In this document: in pieces, positions 54,413 to 63,184 of the stretch | Layout: each line of letters opens with the position of its first letter | Numbering within the stretch: position 1 is the stretch's first letter | Assembly: GCF_025717555.1 (NCBI RefSeq) | Contig: NZ_JAJIRP010000004.1 | Span: 249,426-313,425, forward strand | Direction of reading: 5' to 3' | Source of the DNA: Paucibacter sp. B2R-40 | GTDB lineage: Bacteria; Pseudomonadota; Gammaproteobacteria; Burkholderiales; Burkholderiaceae_C | Length of the DNA: 64,000 nt | Program-made: the position numbers and the translations under genes | The notes under the pieces: generated by a model | Told to the model about the DNA's origin: nothing | The model's database searches: none | Seen by the model: the letters and a program-made list of their open reading frames with translations, nothing else

Positions 54413-56263
54413 ATGCCCATCGTTTCAGCCCATCCCCAACATCTGGAGGCGCTGCTGCGCCAACATCTCACCGCACTGCTAGGCGATATCGAGCCGCAAG
54501 CCATCGAGCTATTGCGGCAACACCTGGAATGGGTCGAAATTTCTGCCGGCCAAGCTCTGATGAATCAAGGCGATGCGGGCGACGCCATGTATCTGCTGCT
54601 CAGCGGACGGTTGCGTACCTATATCAGCAACGAATTCGGCGAGACTCGGGTGGTGCGCGAGATCGGTCGCGGCCAGATTGTTGGCGAGATGAGCCTGTTC
54701 ACCGACGAACCTCGCTCGGCCACCTTGGTGGCGATTCGCGACTCGGTGCTGGTGCGCCTGGGCAAAGACCGCTTCAAACAACTGCTGACTATCAGCGGGC
54801 AAGTCTCGATCGCGCTGACGCGGCAGATCATCCTCAGGCTCAAGACCGAGGGCGCGCGTTCGCTGCCGGACAAGCCGGTGACGATAGGCGTCTTGCCCAT
54901 CAGCGCCCAGGTCCAGCACGCCCAGTTTGCCGCTGAACTGGCCAAGCAGCTCAGCGGCTTAGGGCGCGTGGCGGTGGTGTCTGCCGGCAGCATCGGGCTT
55001 GATTTGAATGACCCCTCCATTTGCGAGCGGCCCCACGCCGATGTGGACGCGACCCGCCGCATTGCGGTCCATCTGGACCAGATCGAATCCGAACATGACT
55101 TCGTGCTGCTGATCAGCGACGACGGCCCCACTCCTTGGACCGAACGCTGCTGCCGGCATAGTGATGAATTGCTGTTGCTGGTCGATGCCGATCAGCCGGT
55201 GCAATTGCACGCCATCGAGAGGCAATGTCTGGTCAGCCGCCCTCCCCGCACCGATGCGACCGAGATCGTGGTCTTGCTGCACCCCAATGATCGTCTTTCG
55301 CCGCAAGGCACGCAGGCCTGGCTGACGCGGCGGCCCTTGGGGGGGCATGTGCATATCCGCCCGCAACTGCCCCGCGATATGGCGCGACTGGCACGCCTGG
55401 TCAGCCGCAACGGCGTCGGCCTGGTGCTGGCCGGTGGCGGCGCGCGCGGTCTTGCACATATCGGCATCTATCGCGCGCTGTCCGAGCGCGGCATCGAAAT
55501 TGATCTGGTCGGCGGCACCAGCATTGGCGCGGTGATGGCCGCGCTGGTCGCCACGGATAGGCCCATGGACGCCGTCACGTCCGCGGCCAAACATGCCTTC
55601 GCCACCAATCCGACCGGCGATTTCAATTGGTTGCCCATGATTTCCTTGATCCGTGGTCGGCGCCTGCGCCGCGTGGTGGACAGCTCGATCACCGAGTTGA
55701 CCGGTCATGCCGCGCAGATCGAAGATTTATGGAAGAACTTTTTTTGCATTGCCACCAACTACTCGCAAGCCCGCGAGCAGCTGCTGAGTCAAGGCTCGCT
55801 GCTGAAGTCCTTGTTGGCCAGCGTGGCCATTCCCGGTGCCCTGCCGCCCGTCATCCTGGGCGGTGACCTGCTCTGCGACGGGGGTACTTTCAATAACTTG
55901 CCCGCCGACGTGATGCGCGGACGCTGGGGCATAGGCCGGGTCATCGGGGTCGATTTGGGGCACAACAAACCACGTCACTTCGAGTTTGATGAAGTACCGG
56001 GCAGCCTGGCCCTGTTGCGCGACAGCTTGCGCCCACGCTCGCAGCGCCGCTACAAATTGCCCGCGCTGTCGGCATTTCTGATGAATATTACCGTGCTGTA
56101 CAGCACCTCAAGACAGCGCGAAGTGCGCAAATTGATCGATCTGTATTTCAACCCGCCCTTGCAGCGCATCGGCATGCTGCAGTGGCATCGGTTCGACGAA
56201 TTGGTCCAGCTCGGCTACAAACATGCCTGCGAAGTACTGGATGCCCAAGCGCCCAAAGATTGA
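54413..56263 (+). CDS. cNMP-binding patatin-like phospholipase (NTE family)
   Basis: The 616-residue product has a cyclic-nucleotide-binding domain (about 10-145), a middle domain (about 155-330) and a patatin domain (about 335-495 and on). The patatin domain has the oxyanion loop GGGARG at 341-346, the nucleophile S370 in GGTSIG and the catalytic aspartate D489 in CDGG. This is the architecture of neuropathy-target-esterase-like lysophospholipases, without the N-terminal membrane helix. The start at 54413 (MPIVSAHPQHLEAL) aligns with the paralogue at 52649; longer in-frame starts are rejected. The CoA-transferase gene follows 17 bases behind. Confidence 0.92.
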   Translation: MPIVSAHPQHLEALLRQHLTALLGDIEPQAIELLRQHLEWVEISAGQALMNQGDAGDAMYLLLSGRLRTYISNEFGETRVVREIGRGQIVGEMSLFTDEPRSATLVAIRDSVLVRLGKDRFKQLLTISGQVSIALTRQIILRLKTEGARSLPDKPVTIGVLPISAQVQHAQFAAELAKQLSGLGRVAVVSAGSIGLDLNDPSICERPHADVDATRRIAVHLDQIESEHDFVLLISDDGPTPWTERCCRHSDELLLLVDADQPVQLHAIERQCLVSRPPRTDATEIVVLLHPNDRLSPQGTQAWLTRRPLGGHVHIRPQLPRDMARLARLVSRNGVGLVLAGGGARGLAHIGIYRALSERGIEIDLVGGTSIGAVMAALVATDRPMDAVTSAAKHAFATNPTGDFNWLPMISLIRGRRLRRVVDSSITELTGHAAQIEDLWKNFFCIATNYSQAREQLLSQGSLLKSLLASVAIPGALPPVILGGDLLCDGGTFNNLPADVMRGRWGIGRVIGVDLGHNKPRHFEFDEVPGSLALLRDSLRPRSQRRYKLPALSAFLMNITVLYSTSRQREVRKLIDLYFNPPLQRIGMLQWHRFDELVQLGYKHACEVLDAQAPKD

Positions 56264-56280
56264 AGACGGAGTCTCATGAC

Positions 56281-58260
56281 ATGAACAAGCCCCTTGAATC
56301 CACTTCCCATGGCCTTGGTGCGGCAGGCCTGCTGGCTCGTTTAACGCAGGCCTGGAAGGGCCGATTCGCCGGCACCGAGGCCAAATCAGAGGATGGAAAC
56401 GGGCCGGCTTTGGACCCGCGCCTGGCCGTCTGTGCCGACAAGATCTGCAGCGCCCAAATGGCGGTCAGCCAGATCAAGCCGGGCGATCATGTTTTTGTCG
56501 GCACCGCCTGCGCCACGCCACGCACGCTGGTAGCGGCCATGGAGGCCCTCTCGCCGGCGCCGCAAGATGTCGAGTTGCTGCATTTTCTGACCGACCGGGC
56601 GGTCCAATATGGTCCCAACGGCCAGCCGCAGACCAAGTACCAACACCGCTGCTTCTTCGTTGGCCAGGATCTGCGCGCTGCGGTCAAGCAGGGTTTGGCC
56701 GACTATGTGCCGATTTCGATCGCACGGGTGCCGCAGCTGATTGCAATAGGGCGCATTCCGCTCGACGTGGCGCTGATCCAGGTCTCCATGCCCGATGAGT
56801 TCGGCTATGTCTCCTTGGGCGTGTCCGTCGACATCGCTCCGGCCGCCGTGGCCAAGGCACGCCTGGTGATCGCCGAGATCAACCCCCATATGCCGCGCAG
56901 CATGGGGGACTCCACCCTGCATGTGGGCGAGATCGACTTGCTGGTGCCGGTAGACACGCCGGTTGTCGAATACCAACATGCGGCCCAGCAGACCGAGGTG
57001 GTCGAGAAAATAGCGCGCTACATCGGCAGCATCATCGATGACGGCTCAACCCTGCAGATCGGCCTGGGCCGCTTCAGCAATGAGGCGCTCAAGTATTTGA
57101 CCGACCGCCAAGACCTGGGCATCCATTCCGACGTCATCACCGACGCCATCATCCCGCTCTTGGAGCGCGGCATTCTGACCGGCCAGCGCAAGAGCAATCA
57201 GCGCGGCAAGATCGTCACCAGCTTCGCGATGGGAACGCGCCGGCTCTACGATTTGATCGACCGCAACCCGATGTTTTCCTTTCAGCCCATCGAGGCCGTC
57301 TGCGATGCCTGGACGCTGGGCTCGCAGCACAAACTGGTGTCGGTGACGCAGGCCTTTGCCGTTGACCTGACGGGCCAAGTTTGCGTCGATCAGTTCCAGG
57401 GTGACTTCTACAGCGGCGTCGCCGCACAGGGCGAATTCTTGCAAGGTGCCTCGCGCTCAGCCGGCGGCAAGGCCATCATCTGCCTGGCCTCGACCGAGGA
57501 AGATGGCCACAGCTCGCGCATCCGCCCAGCCTTGCTGGCCGGCGAAGGTGTGGCCATCCCGCGCAGCGAGGTCCACTATGTGATCACCGAGTACGGCATC
57601 GCCTATCTATTCGGCAAATCGATCCGCGAGCGGGCGGTGGCGATGATACAGATCGCTCACCCCGAGGTGAGGCAGGCCTTGTTCGAGCAGGCTCAAACGC
57701 TGGGCTATATCTCCGCCGAGCAAACCCTGCGCAATTTGCAGGCCTATGCCGTCGAAGAAGAGCGTCAGCTGCAACTCAAAGACAAACGCGCGGTTTTACT
57801 GCGCCCGGCCAGCCCCAACGATGGTGACGCCATCCGCGCCCTCTTCCACCAACTGCCCGAGCACGATATCTACACGCGCTTCTTCCGCCGCCTGCGCGGC
57901 CTGTCCAGCCGCGATGTTCAGCGCTTATGCAATCTGAACTCGGAGACCGAGGTCGGTATGGTGGCCTGTGTCGGCTCGCGCGAGGACCCCAAAATCGTTG
58001 CGCATGCGATGTATATGGTCGACCCTGGCACCAATTTGGCCGAGACCGCCTTCATGGTGCATCCCGACTGGCAAGGCCAGGGCCTGGGTGCCATGCTGCA
58101 AAAAAGAATGAGCGAGCATGCCAAAGCGCGCGGTGTGCGTGGCTTTGTGGCCGAGGTCTTGGCCAATAACGAACACATGATCAAACTGGCACGCGGCCTG
58201 GCCGACAACGTTCAGGTCGAAAGCTTGGGGTCTTCGGTAAAGATCACCAGCTTGCTGTAG
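56281..58260 (+). CDS. Acetyl-CoA hydrolase/CoA-transferase fused to GNAT acetyltransferase
   Basis: The 659-residue product has the two CoA-transferase domains of the 4-hydroxybutyrate/acetyl-CoA hydrolase family (about 40-480), with GIHSDVITDAIIPLLERG and VHYVITEYGIAYLFGKSIR. A C-terminal GNAT domain (about 500-655) carries TAFMVHPDWQGQGLGAMLQK, the acetyl-CoA loop. Ordinary enzymes of this family have about 430-500 residues, so the GNAT part is an addition. It could acetylate a protein in response to acyl-CoA status or regulate the enzyme itself. The start is the ATG at 56281. Confidence 0.87.
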   Translation: MNKPLESTSHGLGAAGLLARLTQAWKGRFAGTEAKSEDGNGPALDPRLAVCADKICSAQMAVSQIKPGDHVFVGTACATPRTLVAAMEALSPAPQDVELLHFLTDRAVQYGPNGQPQTKYQHRCFFVGQDLRAAVKQGLADYVPISIARVPQLIAIGRIPLDVALIQVSMPDEFGYVSLGVSVDIAPAAVAKARLVIAEINPHMPRSMGDSTLHVGEIDLLVPVDTPVVEYQHAAQQTEVVEKIARYIGSIIDDGSTLQIGLGRFSNEALKYLTDRQDLGIHSDVITDAIIPLLERGILTGQRKSNQRGKIVTSFAMGTRRLYDLIDRNPMFSFQPIEAVCDAWTLGSQHKLVSVTQAFAVDLTGQVCVDQFQGDFYSGVAAQGEFLQGASRSAGGKAIICLASTEEDGHSSRIRPALLAGEGVAIPRSEVHYVITEYGIAYLFGKSIRERAVAMIQIAHPEVRQALFEQAQTLGYISAEQTLRNLQAYAVEEERQLQLKDKRAVLLRPASPNDGDAIRALFHQLPEHDIYTRFFRRLRGLSSRDVQRLCNLNSETEVGMVACVGSREDPKIVAHAMYMVDPGTNLAETAFMVHPDWQGQGLGAMLQKRMSEHAKARGVRGFVAEVLANNEHMIKLARGLADNVQVESLGSSVKITSLL

Positions 58261-58298
58261 CAGGCAGCAAAGACGGTGCCGATGCGCTCAGTGCCGGC

Positions 58299-58706
58299 TC
58301 AGTGCCGGTCAAGTGCAATCGTCAGTCGATTGCGACCCTCGCTACGGCTATAGGCCACCGATTTGGCCCGTTTGCGCACCAGCATCAGCCCCAAGCCACC
58401 GGGCGAAGCCTCGGCAATGGACTTGGGCAAGACCGGCTCGGCCGCCTGCTCGGGGTCAAAAGCCATCCCGTCATCTTCGAAACGAAGATACACGGCCTCG
58501 TCATCGCACCAGGCGCTCAAGTCGATCAGGTGCAGGCCGGCATCCTTGAAGGCGTGCAAGGATGCATTCATCAGGCTCTCCTCCAGCACCAGTTCCAAAT
58601 TGAACAAGACCTTGGCGGGCAATGCCTGAGGCGCCAGATAGGCCAGCAAAGCAAGGCGTGCCGTCTCGAGCGACTCGAGTCGATTCGGCAGCGACAGGCT
58701 CAACAT
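58299..58706 (-). CDS. Anti-sigma regulatory kinase, RsbW-like ATPase
   Basis: The 135-residue product is a stand-alone GHKL ATPase domain: the N-box ELVLEESLMNASLHAF, the G1 motif FEDDGMAFDPEQ and the G2 motif ASPGGLGLMLVRKRAKSV. Such proteins phosphorylate a STAS partner, here encoded 14 bases upstream. The ATG at 58706 gives the usual length; the frame is open much further upstream but overlaps the STAS gene, so the longer form is rejected. Confidence 0.88.
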   Translation of the reverse strand: MLSLSLPNRLESLETARLALLAYLAPQALPAKVLFNLELVLEESLMNASLHAFKDAGLHLIDLSAWCDDEAVYLRFEDDGMAFDPEQAAEPVLPKSIAEASPGGLGLMLVRKRAKSVAYSRSEGRNRLTIALDRH

Positions 58707-58720
58707 TTGAGCGGCAAGCC

Positions 58721-59074
58721 TCAAGCCTGCAGAGATTCGAGCGCTTGCTGCTCGGTGGCCACCAGCGGAATGATTTGATCCACTGCTGCTTGCTCCAACA
58801 CGTCTTGCACCAGTTCCTGGGCGCCGAACAAGACCATCTTGCCGCCCTTGGCGTTCAGCGCACGGGCGCTGGAGATCAACAAGCGTATGCCCATCGACGC
58901 AATAAAAGGCACGCCGGCCAAATCTACGATCGCATGCTGACCGGCAGCGGCCGTAGAGGCGGTGAATCGAATGCCGATTTGATCGGCGCCTGCGGCATCC
59001 AAACGACCCTGGAGCCGCACGCAATGCGTTGCTGCATCTATTTCCGTAACTTCCAATTCCATTGCCATTGCCAT
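58721..59074 (-). CDS. STAS-domain anti-sigma-factor antagonist
   Basis: The 117-residue product is a STAS domain with IVDLAGVPFIASMGIRLLI, where the serine of IASMG is the likely phosphorylation site. It is the partner switch between the kinase (58299-58706) and the phosphatase (59175-60455). Four ATG codons at 59080, 59074, 59068 and 59062 compete because of a hexanucleotide repeat. AAGGA directly abuts the first and stands 6 bases before the second, so 59074 is preferred. Confidence 0.87.
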   Translation of the reverse strand: MAMAMELEVTEIDAATHCVRLQGRLDAAGADQIGIRFTASTAAAGQHAIVDLAGVPFIASMGIRLLISSARALNAKGGKMVLFGAQELVQDVLEQAAVDQIIPLVATEQQALESLQA

Positions 59075-59082
59075 TGCCATTC
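59060..59082 (-). repeat. Hexanucleotide repeat at STAS gene start
   Basis: On the minus strand ATGGCA is repeated three times and followed by ATGG, right behind the AAGGA ribosome-binding sequence. The repeat is in frame, so gain or loss of a unit would not break the protein but would leave a different number of start codons at the N-terminus. Confidence 0.8.
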
Positions 59083-59174
59083 CTTGTTAGCGTCGCTGAG
59101 GCTTTTGGAGGTGAGTACCTTGCACCCACTCAAAACACGCCTCGACAGCAAGCCTAGCTCAAGCGCATGACAGT

Positions 59175-60455
59175 TTAGTGACCGGGCGTGGCGGCGGCTC
59201 GTTTCAAAAGCAGCATCGTAATATCGTCTTCCTGCGCCGCGCCGCGGGCAAATGCCCGCACCGCCGCCAAGATCAGTGCCGACAGCTGTTCGGCCGATGC
59301 ATCGCAATGACGTGCCAGCAATTGCTCAACCCGCAGGCGCCCGAATTGCTCACCATCGGGCGCCTCATATTCGTATATGCCATCGGTCAGCAGGCACAAC
59401 ATATCGCCCGGCGCTAATTCAATCTGCACCGGCGGCCGCAAGCTCGTGATCGGCATCGCGCCCATCGGAAAGCTGGTGGCCTTGTAGCTGATGCAAGCCC
59501 CAGTCGCTGCTTGGAAATGCAGGATGGGGCCCTGGCCACCACTCAAGAAGCGCAAGCGATGTTGGTCCGGGTCAAGCAGCCCGATAAAGGCCGTGACAAA
59601 GCGACTGTCCGCCAAGGTGGCGGCGAGTTGATCGTTGACCTTGCGGAAGGCCAGCTCCAGGTCCGCCCCCATGGAAAACGCCATCCGCAACATCGCATGC
59701 ATCTGCGTCACCGACAAGGCCGGTGCGATGCCGTGCCCGGTGGCGTCCCCCAAGACCAGGAGCAAGCCTTGCTCGATCAGGGCGATGTCATAGGTATCTC
59801 CGCCAGTCAAGGAGGCCGGCAAAAACGTGCCATGCATGTCATAGCCGCTGATTTGAGGCAAGGTCCCCGGCAGCGTCGAGAGTTGTACCGCCCGAGCCAG
59901 TTCCAATTCCTGGCGCATGCGCTCGCCTTCCAGCATTGCGGCGGTCATGCGCACACGGCTCAAGGCCATCGCACATTGAGCGGCCAAGGCCTGCGCCAAG
60001 GCCTCATCCTCGGCCTCAAACACGCCGTCCGTGCGGTTCAGCACCTGCATCACCCCCACCAATTGCCCGGCATGGTCAATCAAGGGCAGCGTCAAGCTGC
60101 AGTGGGTATGGAATCCGGAGCGCTTGTCGACCTCGGAATTGAAGCGGGGGTCTGCATAGCAGTCAGGCACGTTGATCAAGCAGCGGTCGCGCGCGCAAGC
60201 CCCCACCAAGCCCGCGCCCACGGCCAGGCGTACCTGGGACAAGTCCTTTGAAACTTCGAGCACCAACTCCCCCGCCTCGGTGTCCAGCAGCCAGATCGAG
60301 CTGCGCTCGGCGTGCAGCACTTGGCGCGCAGCGGCCGCCACCGTTTGCAACATGGTCGGCAAATCAAAGGGCGCGGCGAGCGCGCGCGTCACTGCCAACA
60401 GCGCCTGCATCTCCTCCTGGGTCAGGGGCGGATGGCTGCTGGCTTGAGGGCTCAT
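59175..60455 (-). CDS. GAF-domain SpoIIE-type PP2C phosphatase
   Basis: The 426-residue product has an N-terminal GAF sensor domain (about 25-175; HCSLTLPLIDHAGQLVGVMQ), a short helical linker (LELARAVQLSTLPG) and a SpoIIE-like PP2C domain. The PP2C domain has GGDTYDIALI, LLVLGDATGHGIAPALSV and LLTDGIYEYEAPDG, whose aspartates bind the metal ions. It probably removes phosphate from the STAS protein. The start is the ATG at 60455. The operon order is hypothetical gene, phosphatase, STAS, kinase. Confidence 0.9.
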   Translation of the reverse strand: MSPQASSHPPLTQEEMQALLAVTRALAAPFDLPTMLQTVAAAARQVLHAERSSIWLLDTEAGELVLEVSKDLSQVRLAVGAGLVGACARDRCLINVPDCYADPRFNSEVDKRSGFHTHCSLTLPLIDHAGQLVGVMQVLNRTDGVFEAEDEALAQALAAQCAMALSRVRMTAAMLEGERMRQELELARAVQLSTLPGTLPQISGYDMHGTFLPASLTGGDTYDIALIEQGLLLVLGDATGHGIAPALSVTQMHAMLRMAFSMGADLELAFRKVNDQLAATLADSRFVTAFIGLLDPDQHRLRFLSGGQGPILHFQAATGACISYKATSFPMGAMPITSLRPPVQIELAPGDMLCLLTDGIYEYEAPDGEQFGRLRVEQLLARHCDASAEQLSALILAAVRAFARGAAQEDDITMLLLKRAAATPGH

Positions 60456-60462
60456 ACTGCGC

Positions 60463-60918
60463 TCAATGCAGGTCCGGCGAGAATGCTTCTTGCAGCCGCC
60501 AGCCCTGCTGCCACAAGGCCTGCAGCGCTTGCTCCAAAACGGCATCCCGCAAGGAGTTTGAACTCTGGCCGGGCCTGGCCAAGACCGCCGGGCTCAGCCA
60601 CTGCGGCGCGGCTTGCACTTCGCTGGATGCAGCTGCACGCCACAGGGCCAAACGCCATGCTTGCTGAGTGCCACAGGCCTGGGCCTCATCGGCCAGCAAA
60701 CCCAGCCAATCAGCACTGCGCACCGCATAAGCTGCACGCACGATGCGGGCCGCCGAAGCTCGCCTGGGCATCTGCGCAAGGGCTTCGCCCCAGGGGCTGA
60801 TCAAGTGGCGCGTGGCCGACGCCGCATGGGCGGGCACAGCAGGAGCGGTCGAACGAACAAGCGACACCGAGGCGGTGCGGCGGGTCAACCAACGATCAAA
60901 AGAAGCGAGACCTTGCAT
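60463..60918 (-). CDS. Hypothetical protein heading the partner-switching operon
   Basis: The 151-residue product (MQGLASFDRWLTRRTASVSL) is alanine- and tryptophan-rich, with no recognised domain, signal peptide or membrane helix. It stands 7 bases before the phosphatase gene. Its start at 60918 is the first ATG in a frame with few other candidates; the ribosome-binding site is weak. It could be an input protein of the partner switch. Confidence 0.55.
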   Translation of the reverse strand: MQGLASFDRWLTRRTASVSLVRSTAPAVPAHAASATRHLISPWGEALAQMPRRASAARIVRAAYAVRSADWLGLLADEAQACGTQQAWRLALWRAAASSEVQAAPQWLSPAVLARPGQSSNSLRDAVLEQALQALWQQGWRLQEAFSPDLH

Positions 60919-61131
60919 GATGAATAAATAACTCCGAGTGCCCTGACACCGGCGTTTGCCGGCCCAGGGCATCTCGGAGCCGCAACGCTTTAGCCGTATT
61001 TGATAGCCCGCCCGCAAGTAGTTGGTAAATCGGCGGTGACCCCGTTTGCACAGCGTCGGCCATGATTATAAACAAGCAAACGCTCGCCGCAAACGGCGAG
61101 CCATGCACAATTGCACGCTCAAGCCACCAGA

Positions 61132-61881
61132 GTGAGCAGCATCTTGAATGAGTGGATTTCACAGCTGAGTGTGTTGGCCAGCATTTGGCTGGAGGATGTC
61201 TGGGCCTCGCCCCAGCAGACTGCTGCGCATTTGGCGGCAGCCATCGCCATCGCGCTGGTGCTGGCCGGCTCCCTGGCAAGAACCATGACGCCGCTGCGCT
61301 GGCTCGCCGTGGGCAGCAATATCGGGCTGATGATTTATGGCGCGCTGCATCCCTCACCGATCACCTTTTGCATCGCCGCCGTACTGCTGCCGGTGAACCT
61401 CTACCGCGCCATCGAAGTGACCAAGCTGACGCGACGTGTACACCGCGCCGAGGCCGCTGCCCAACAAGCCGGGCTTTGGCTCAAGCCCTATATGAAGGCC
61501 AAGAAGCTCAAGGCCGGCGAAACCCTGTTCAGCAAAGGCGACCTGGCCGAGCATCTGTTTTTGCTGGTGGAGGGCCAAATGGAATTGGTCGAGCTAGGCA
61601 AGGTGCTGGAGCCCGGCCGCATCTTTGGCGAGATTGCGCTGTTTTCACCCGACCGCATTCGCACCAGCACCGTGCGCTGCGTGACGGCTTGCACCGTGCT
61701 GCGAATTCACGACAGCACCGTCAGGCAGCTCTACTACCAAGATCATGCCTTTGGCTTTCACCTGATCGATTTGCTGGCCAGCCGACTCAGTGACGATGTG
61801 CAACGCGTCCAAGCCCAGCTGCGTGAAGCCAAGCGTGAAATTCTGGACCGAAGCCAAGCTCAATCACAAGCCCCCCACTGA
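61132..61881 (+). CDS. Membrane protein with cyclic-nucleotide-binding domain, Popeye-like layout
   Basis: The product (about 249 residues) has three membrane segments near the N-terminus (for example AAHLAAAIAIALVLAGSLA and FCIAAVLLPVNLYRAI). A cytoplasmic Crp-type domain (about 115-225) follows, with KAGETLFSKGDLAEHLFLLV and GRIFGEIALFSP. This resembles the layout of Popeye-domain and related bacterial proteins. No ATG precedes the first helix; GTG at 61132 or TTG at 61111 or 61144 must serve, so the start is uncertain. It lies 51 bases before the diguanylate cyclase gene. Confidence 0.72.
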   Translation: MSSILNEWISQLSVLASIWLEDVWASPQQTAAHLAAAIAIALVLAGSLARTMTPLRWLAVGSNIGLMIYGALHPSPITFCIAAVLLPVNLYRAIEVTKLTRRVHRAEAAAQQAGLWLKPYMKAKKLKAGETLFSKGDLAEHLFLLVEGQMELVELGKVLEPGRIFGEIALFSPDRIRTSTVRCVTACTVLRIHDSTVRQLYYQDHAFGFHLIDLLASRLSDDVQRVQAQLREAKREILDRSQAQSQAPH

Positions 61882-61932
61882 GCAAGAGCGAGTTTCCGAT
61901 ACATTCATCGACAGCCTTGACAAACCCAGCTG

Positions 61933-63099
61933 TTGAAAAACGACTCTAGCCTTTTGGATATCCACACCCTCTTTCTCGCCCAAACCTGCGCTTTGGCAGC
62001 CATTGCCACCATGCTCTGGGTCGCACGAAGCGACGCCGACGAAGGCAACGGCCTGCGGACCTGGATGTGGGCAGTGGGCTGTCAAGCGCTGGCCTATTTG
62101 CTGCTCGCGAACTTGAAATGGTGGCCGAACTCGGTGTCGACCCTGCTCGGCAATGCCTTTGGCGCGCTCAGCGTGGCGCTGTTCTTCGCGGCCATTCGGC
62201 AATTCCTCGGCGCACCTATTCCGCTGCGCCGGCTGGCGCTGATGTGCGCCCTGGTGACGGCCGCAGCCGCGAGCACCACCTTTTTCTATGCGCCGGGCAA
62301 GCCCAGCCTCATACCGACCATCTTCAACGGCTTTGCCTACGCCGGCCTGGAGTTGCTCAACGCGCTGGCTTTTTGGCGCAAACCCCGGCCGGAGTTGCTG
62401 CGGGTGCAACGCATCGTGGCTTTGCTCTATCTCGCCATGGGTCTGCTGCTGCCCGTGCGTGCCGCCTTGCTGCTGGTGGGCGAACTCAATCTGGGGCAGT
62501 TCAGCATCCCCGCCGCGTGGAATGCGCCGATCTATCTGTTCGGCTTTATCTACATCATCGCCACCAATCTTGGCTTCTTGCAGATGTGCAAGATGCGCGC
62601 GGAGGCCGACGTTCGCTTACAGGCGCTAACGGACGGCCTGACCGGATTACCGAACCGCCGCGCGCTGGACGAAGCGATGGCCGGCGCCCTGGGCGCGGCC
62701 CAGCGCCAAGGCCAACCCTTCACTTTGCTGATGATTGATCTGGATTTCTTCAAAGCCATCAATGACAACTTCGGCCATCACCGCGGCGATGAAGTGTTGG
62801 CTATTTTTGCCCAGCGCTTGCGCGCGGGCCTGCGCGCGCAGGATCAGGCTTTTCGCTATGGCGGCGAGGAGTTCGTCGCCTTGCTGGCCAATACCCAAGC
62901 AGATGGGGCCAAGCTTCTGGCCGAGCGCCTGAGGCAGCAAGTAGGCTCGGGCGCGCAACCCTCCATGCCCGCCATCAGCGCCAGCTTCGGGCTGGCCGTC
63001 TGGCAGCCGGGCGACAGCGCCGATGCCATCTTCCAGCGCGCCGACCGGGCACTCTATCAAGCCAAGGCCTTGGGCCGCGACCGGGTCGCCATGGCTTGA
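61933..63099 (+). CDS. Membrane diguanylate cyclase (GGDEF) with product-inhibition site
   Basis: The 388-residue product has about six to seven membrane helices (1-215) and a C-terminal GGDEF domain (about 225-386). The active-site motif is GGEEF (310-314), so c-di-GMP synthesis is likely. An inhibitory site R301-A-Q-D304 lies five residues upstream, as required for feedback control. The start is a TTG at 61933; the first ATG lies inside the first helix and is unlikely. Confidence 0.88.
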   Translation: MKNDSSLLDIHTLFLAQTCALAAIATMLWVARSDADEGNGLRTWMWAVGCQALAYLLLANLKWWPNSVSTLLGNAFGALSVALFFAAIRQFLGAPIPLRRLALMCALVTAAAASTTFFYAPGKPSLIPTIFNGFAYAGLELLNALAFWRKPRPELLRVQRIVALLYLAMGLLLPVRAALLLVGELNLGQFSIPAAWNAPIYLFGFIYIIATNLGFLQMCKMRAEADVRLQALTDGLTGLPNRRALDEAMAGALGAAQRQGQPFTLLMIDLDFFKAINDNFGHHRGDEVLAIFAQRLRAGLRAQDQAFRYGGEEFVALLANTQADGAKLLAERLRQQVGSGAQPSMPAISASFGLAVWQPGDSADAIFQRADRALYQAKALGRDRVAMA

Positions 63100-63184
63100 G
63101 CCGGGCGGCTGAGCTAAGCTAAGCTGCGGCCAGCGTCGGCGCTTGGCAGCTGCCTAGATTCTCATCCGTCAAAAGGACTCGCGC

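Noticed and set aside
58707-59129. Long N-terminal extension of the anti-sigma kinase frame
   Set aside because: It overlaps the whole STAS gene, and the extra residues are low-complexity products of the hexamer repeat (NGNGNG).
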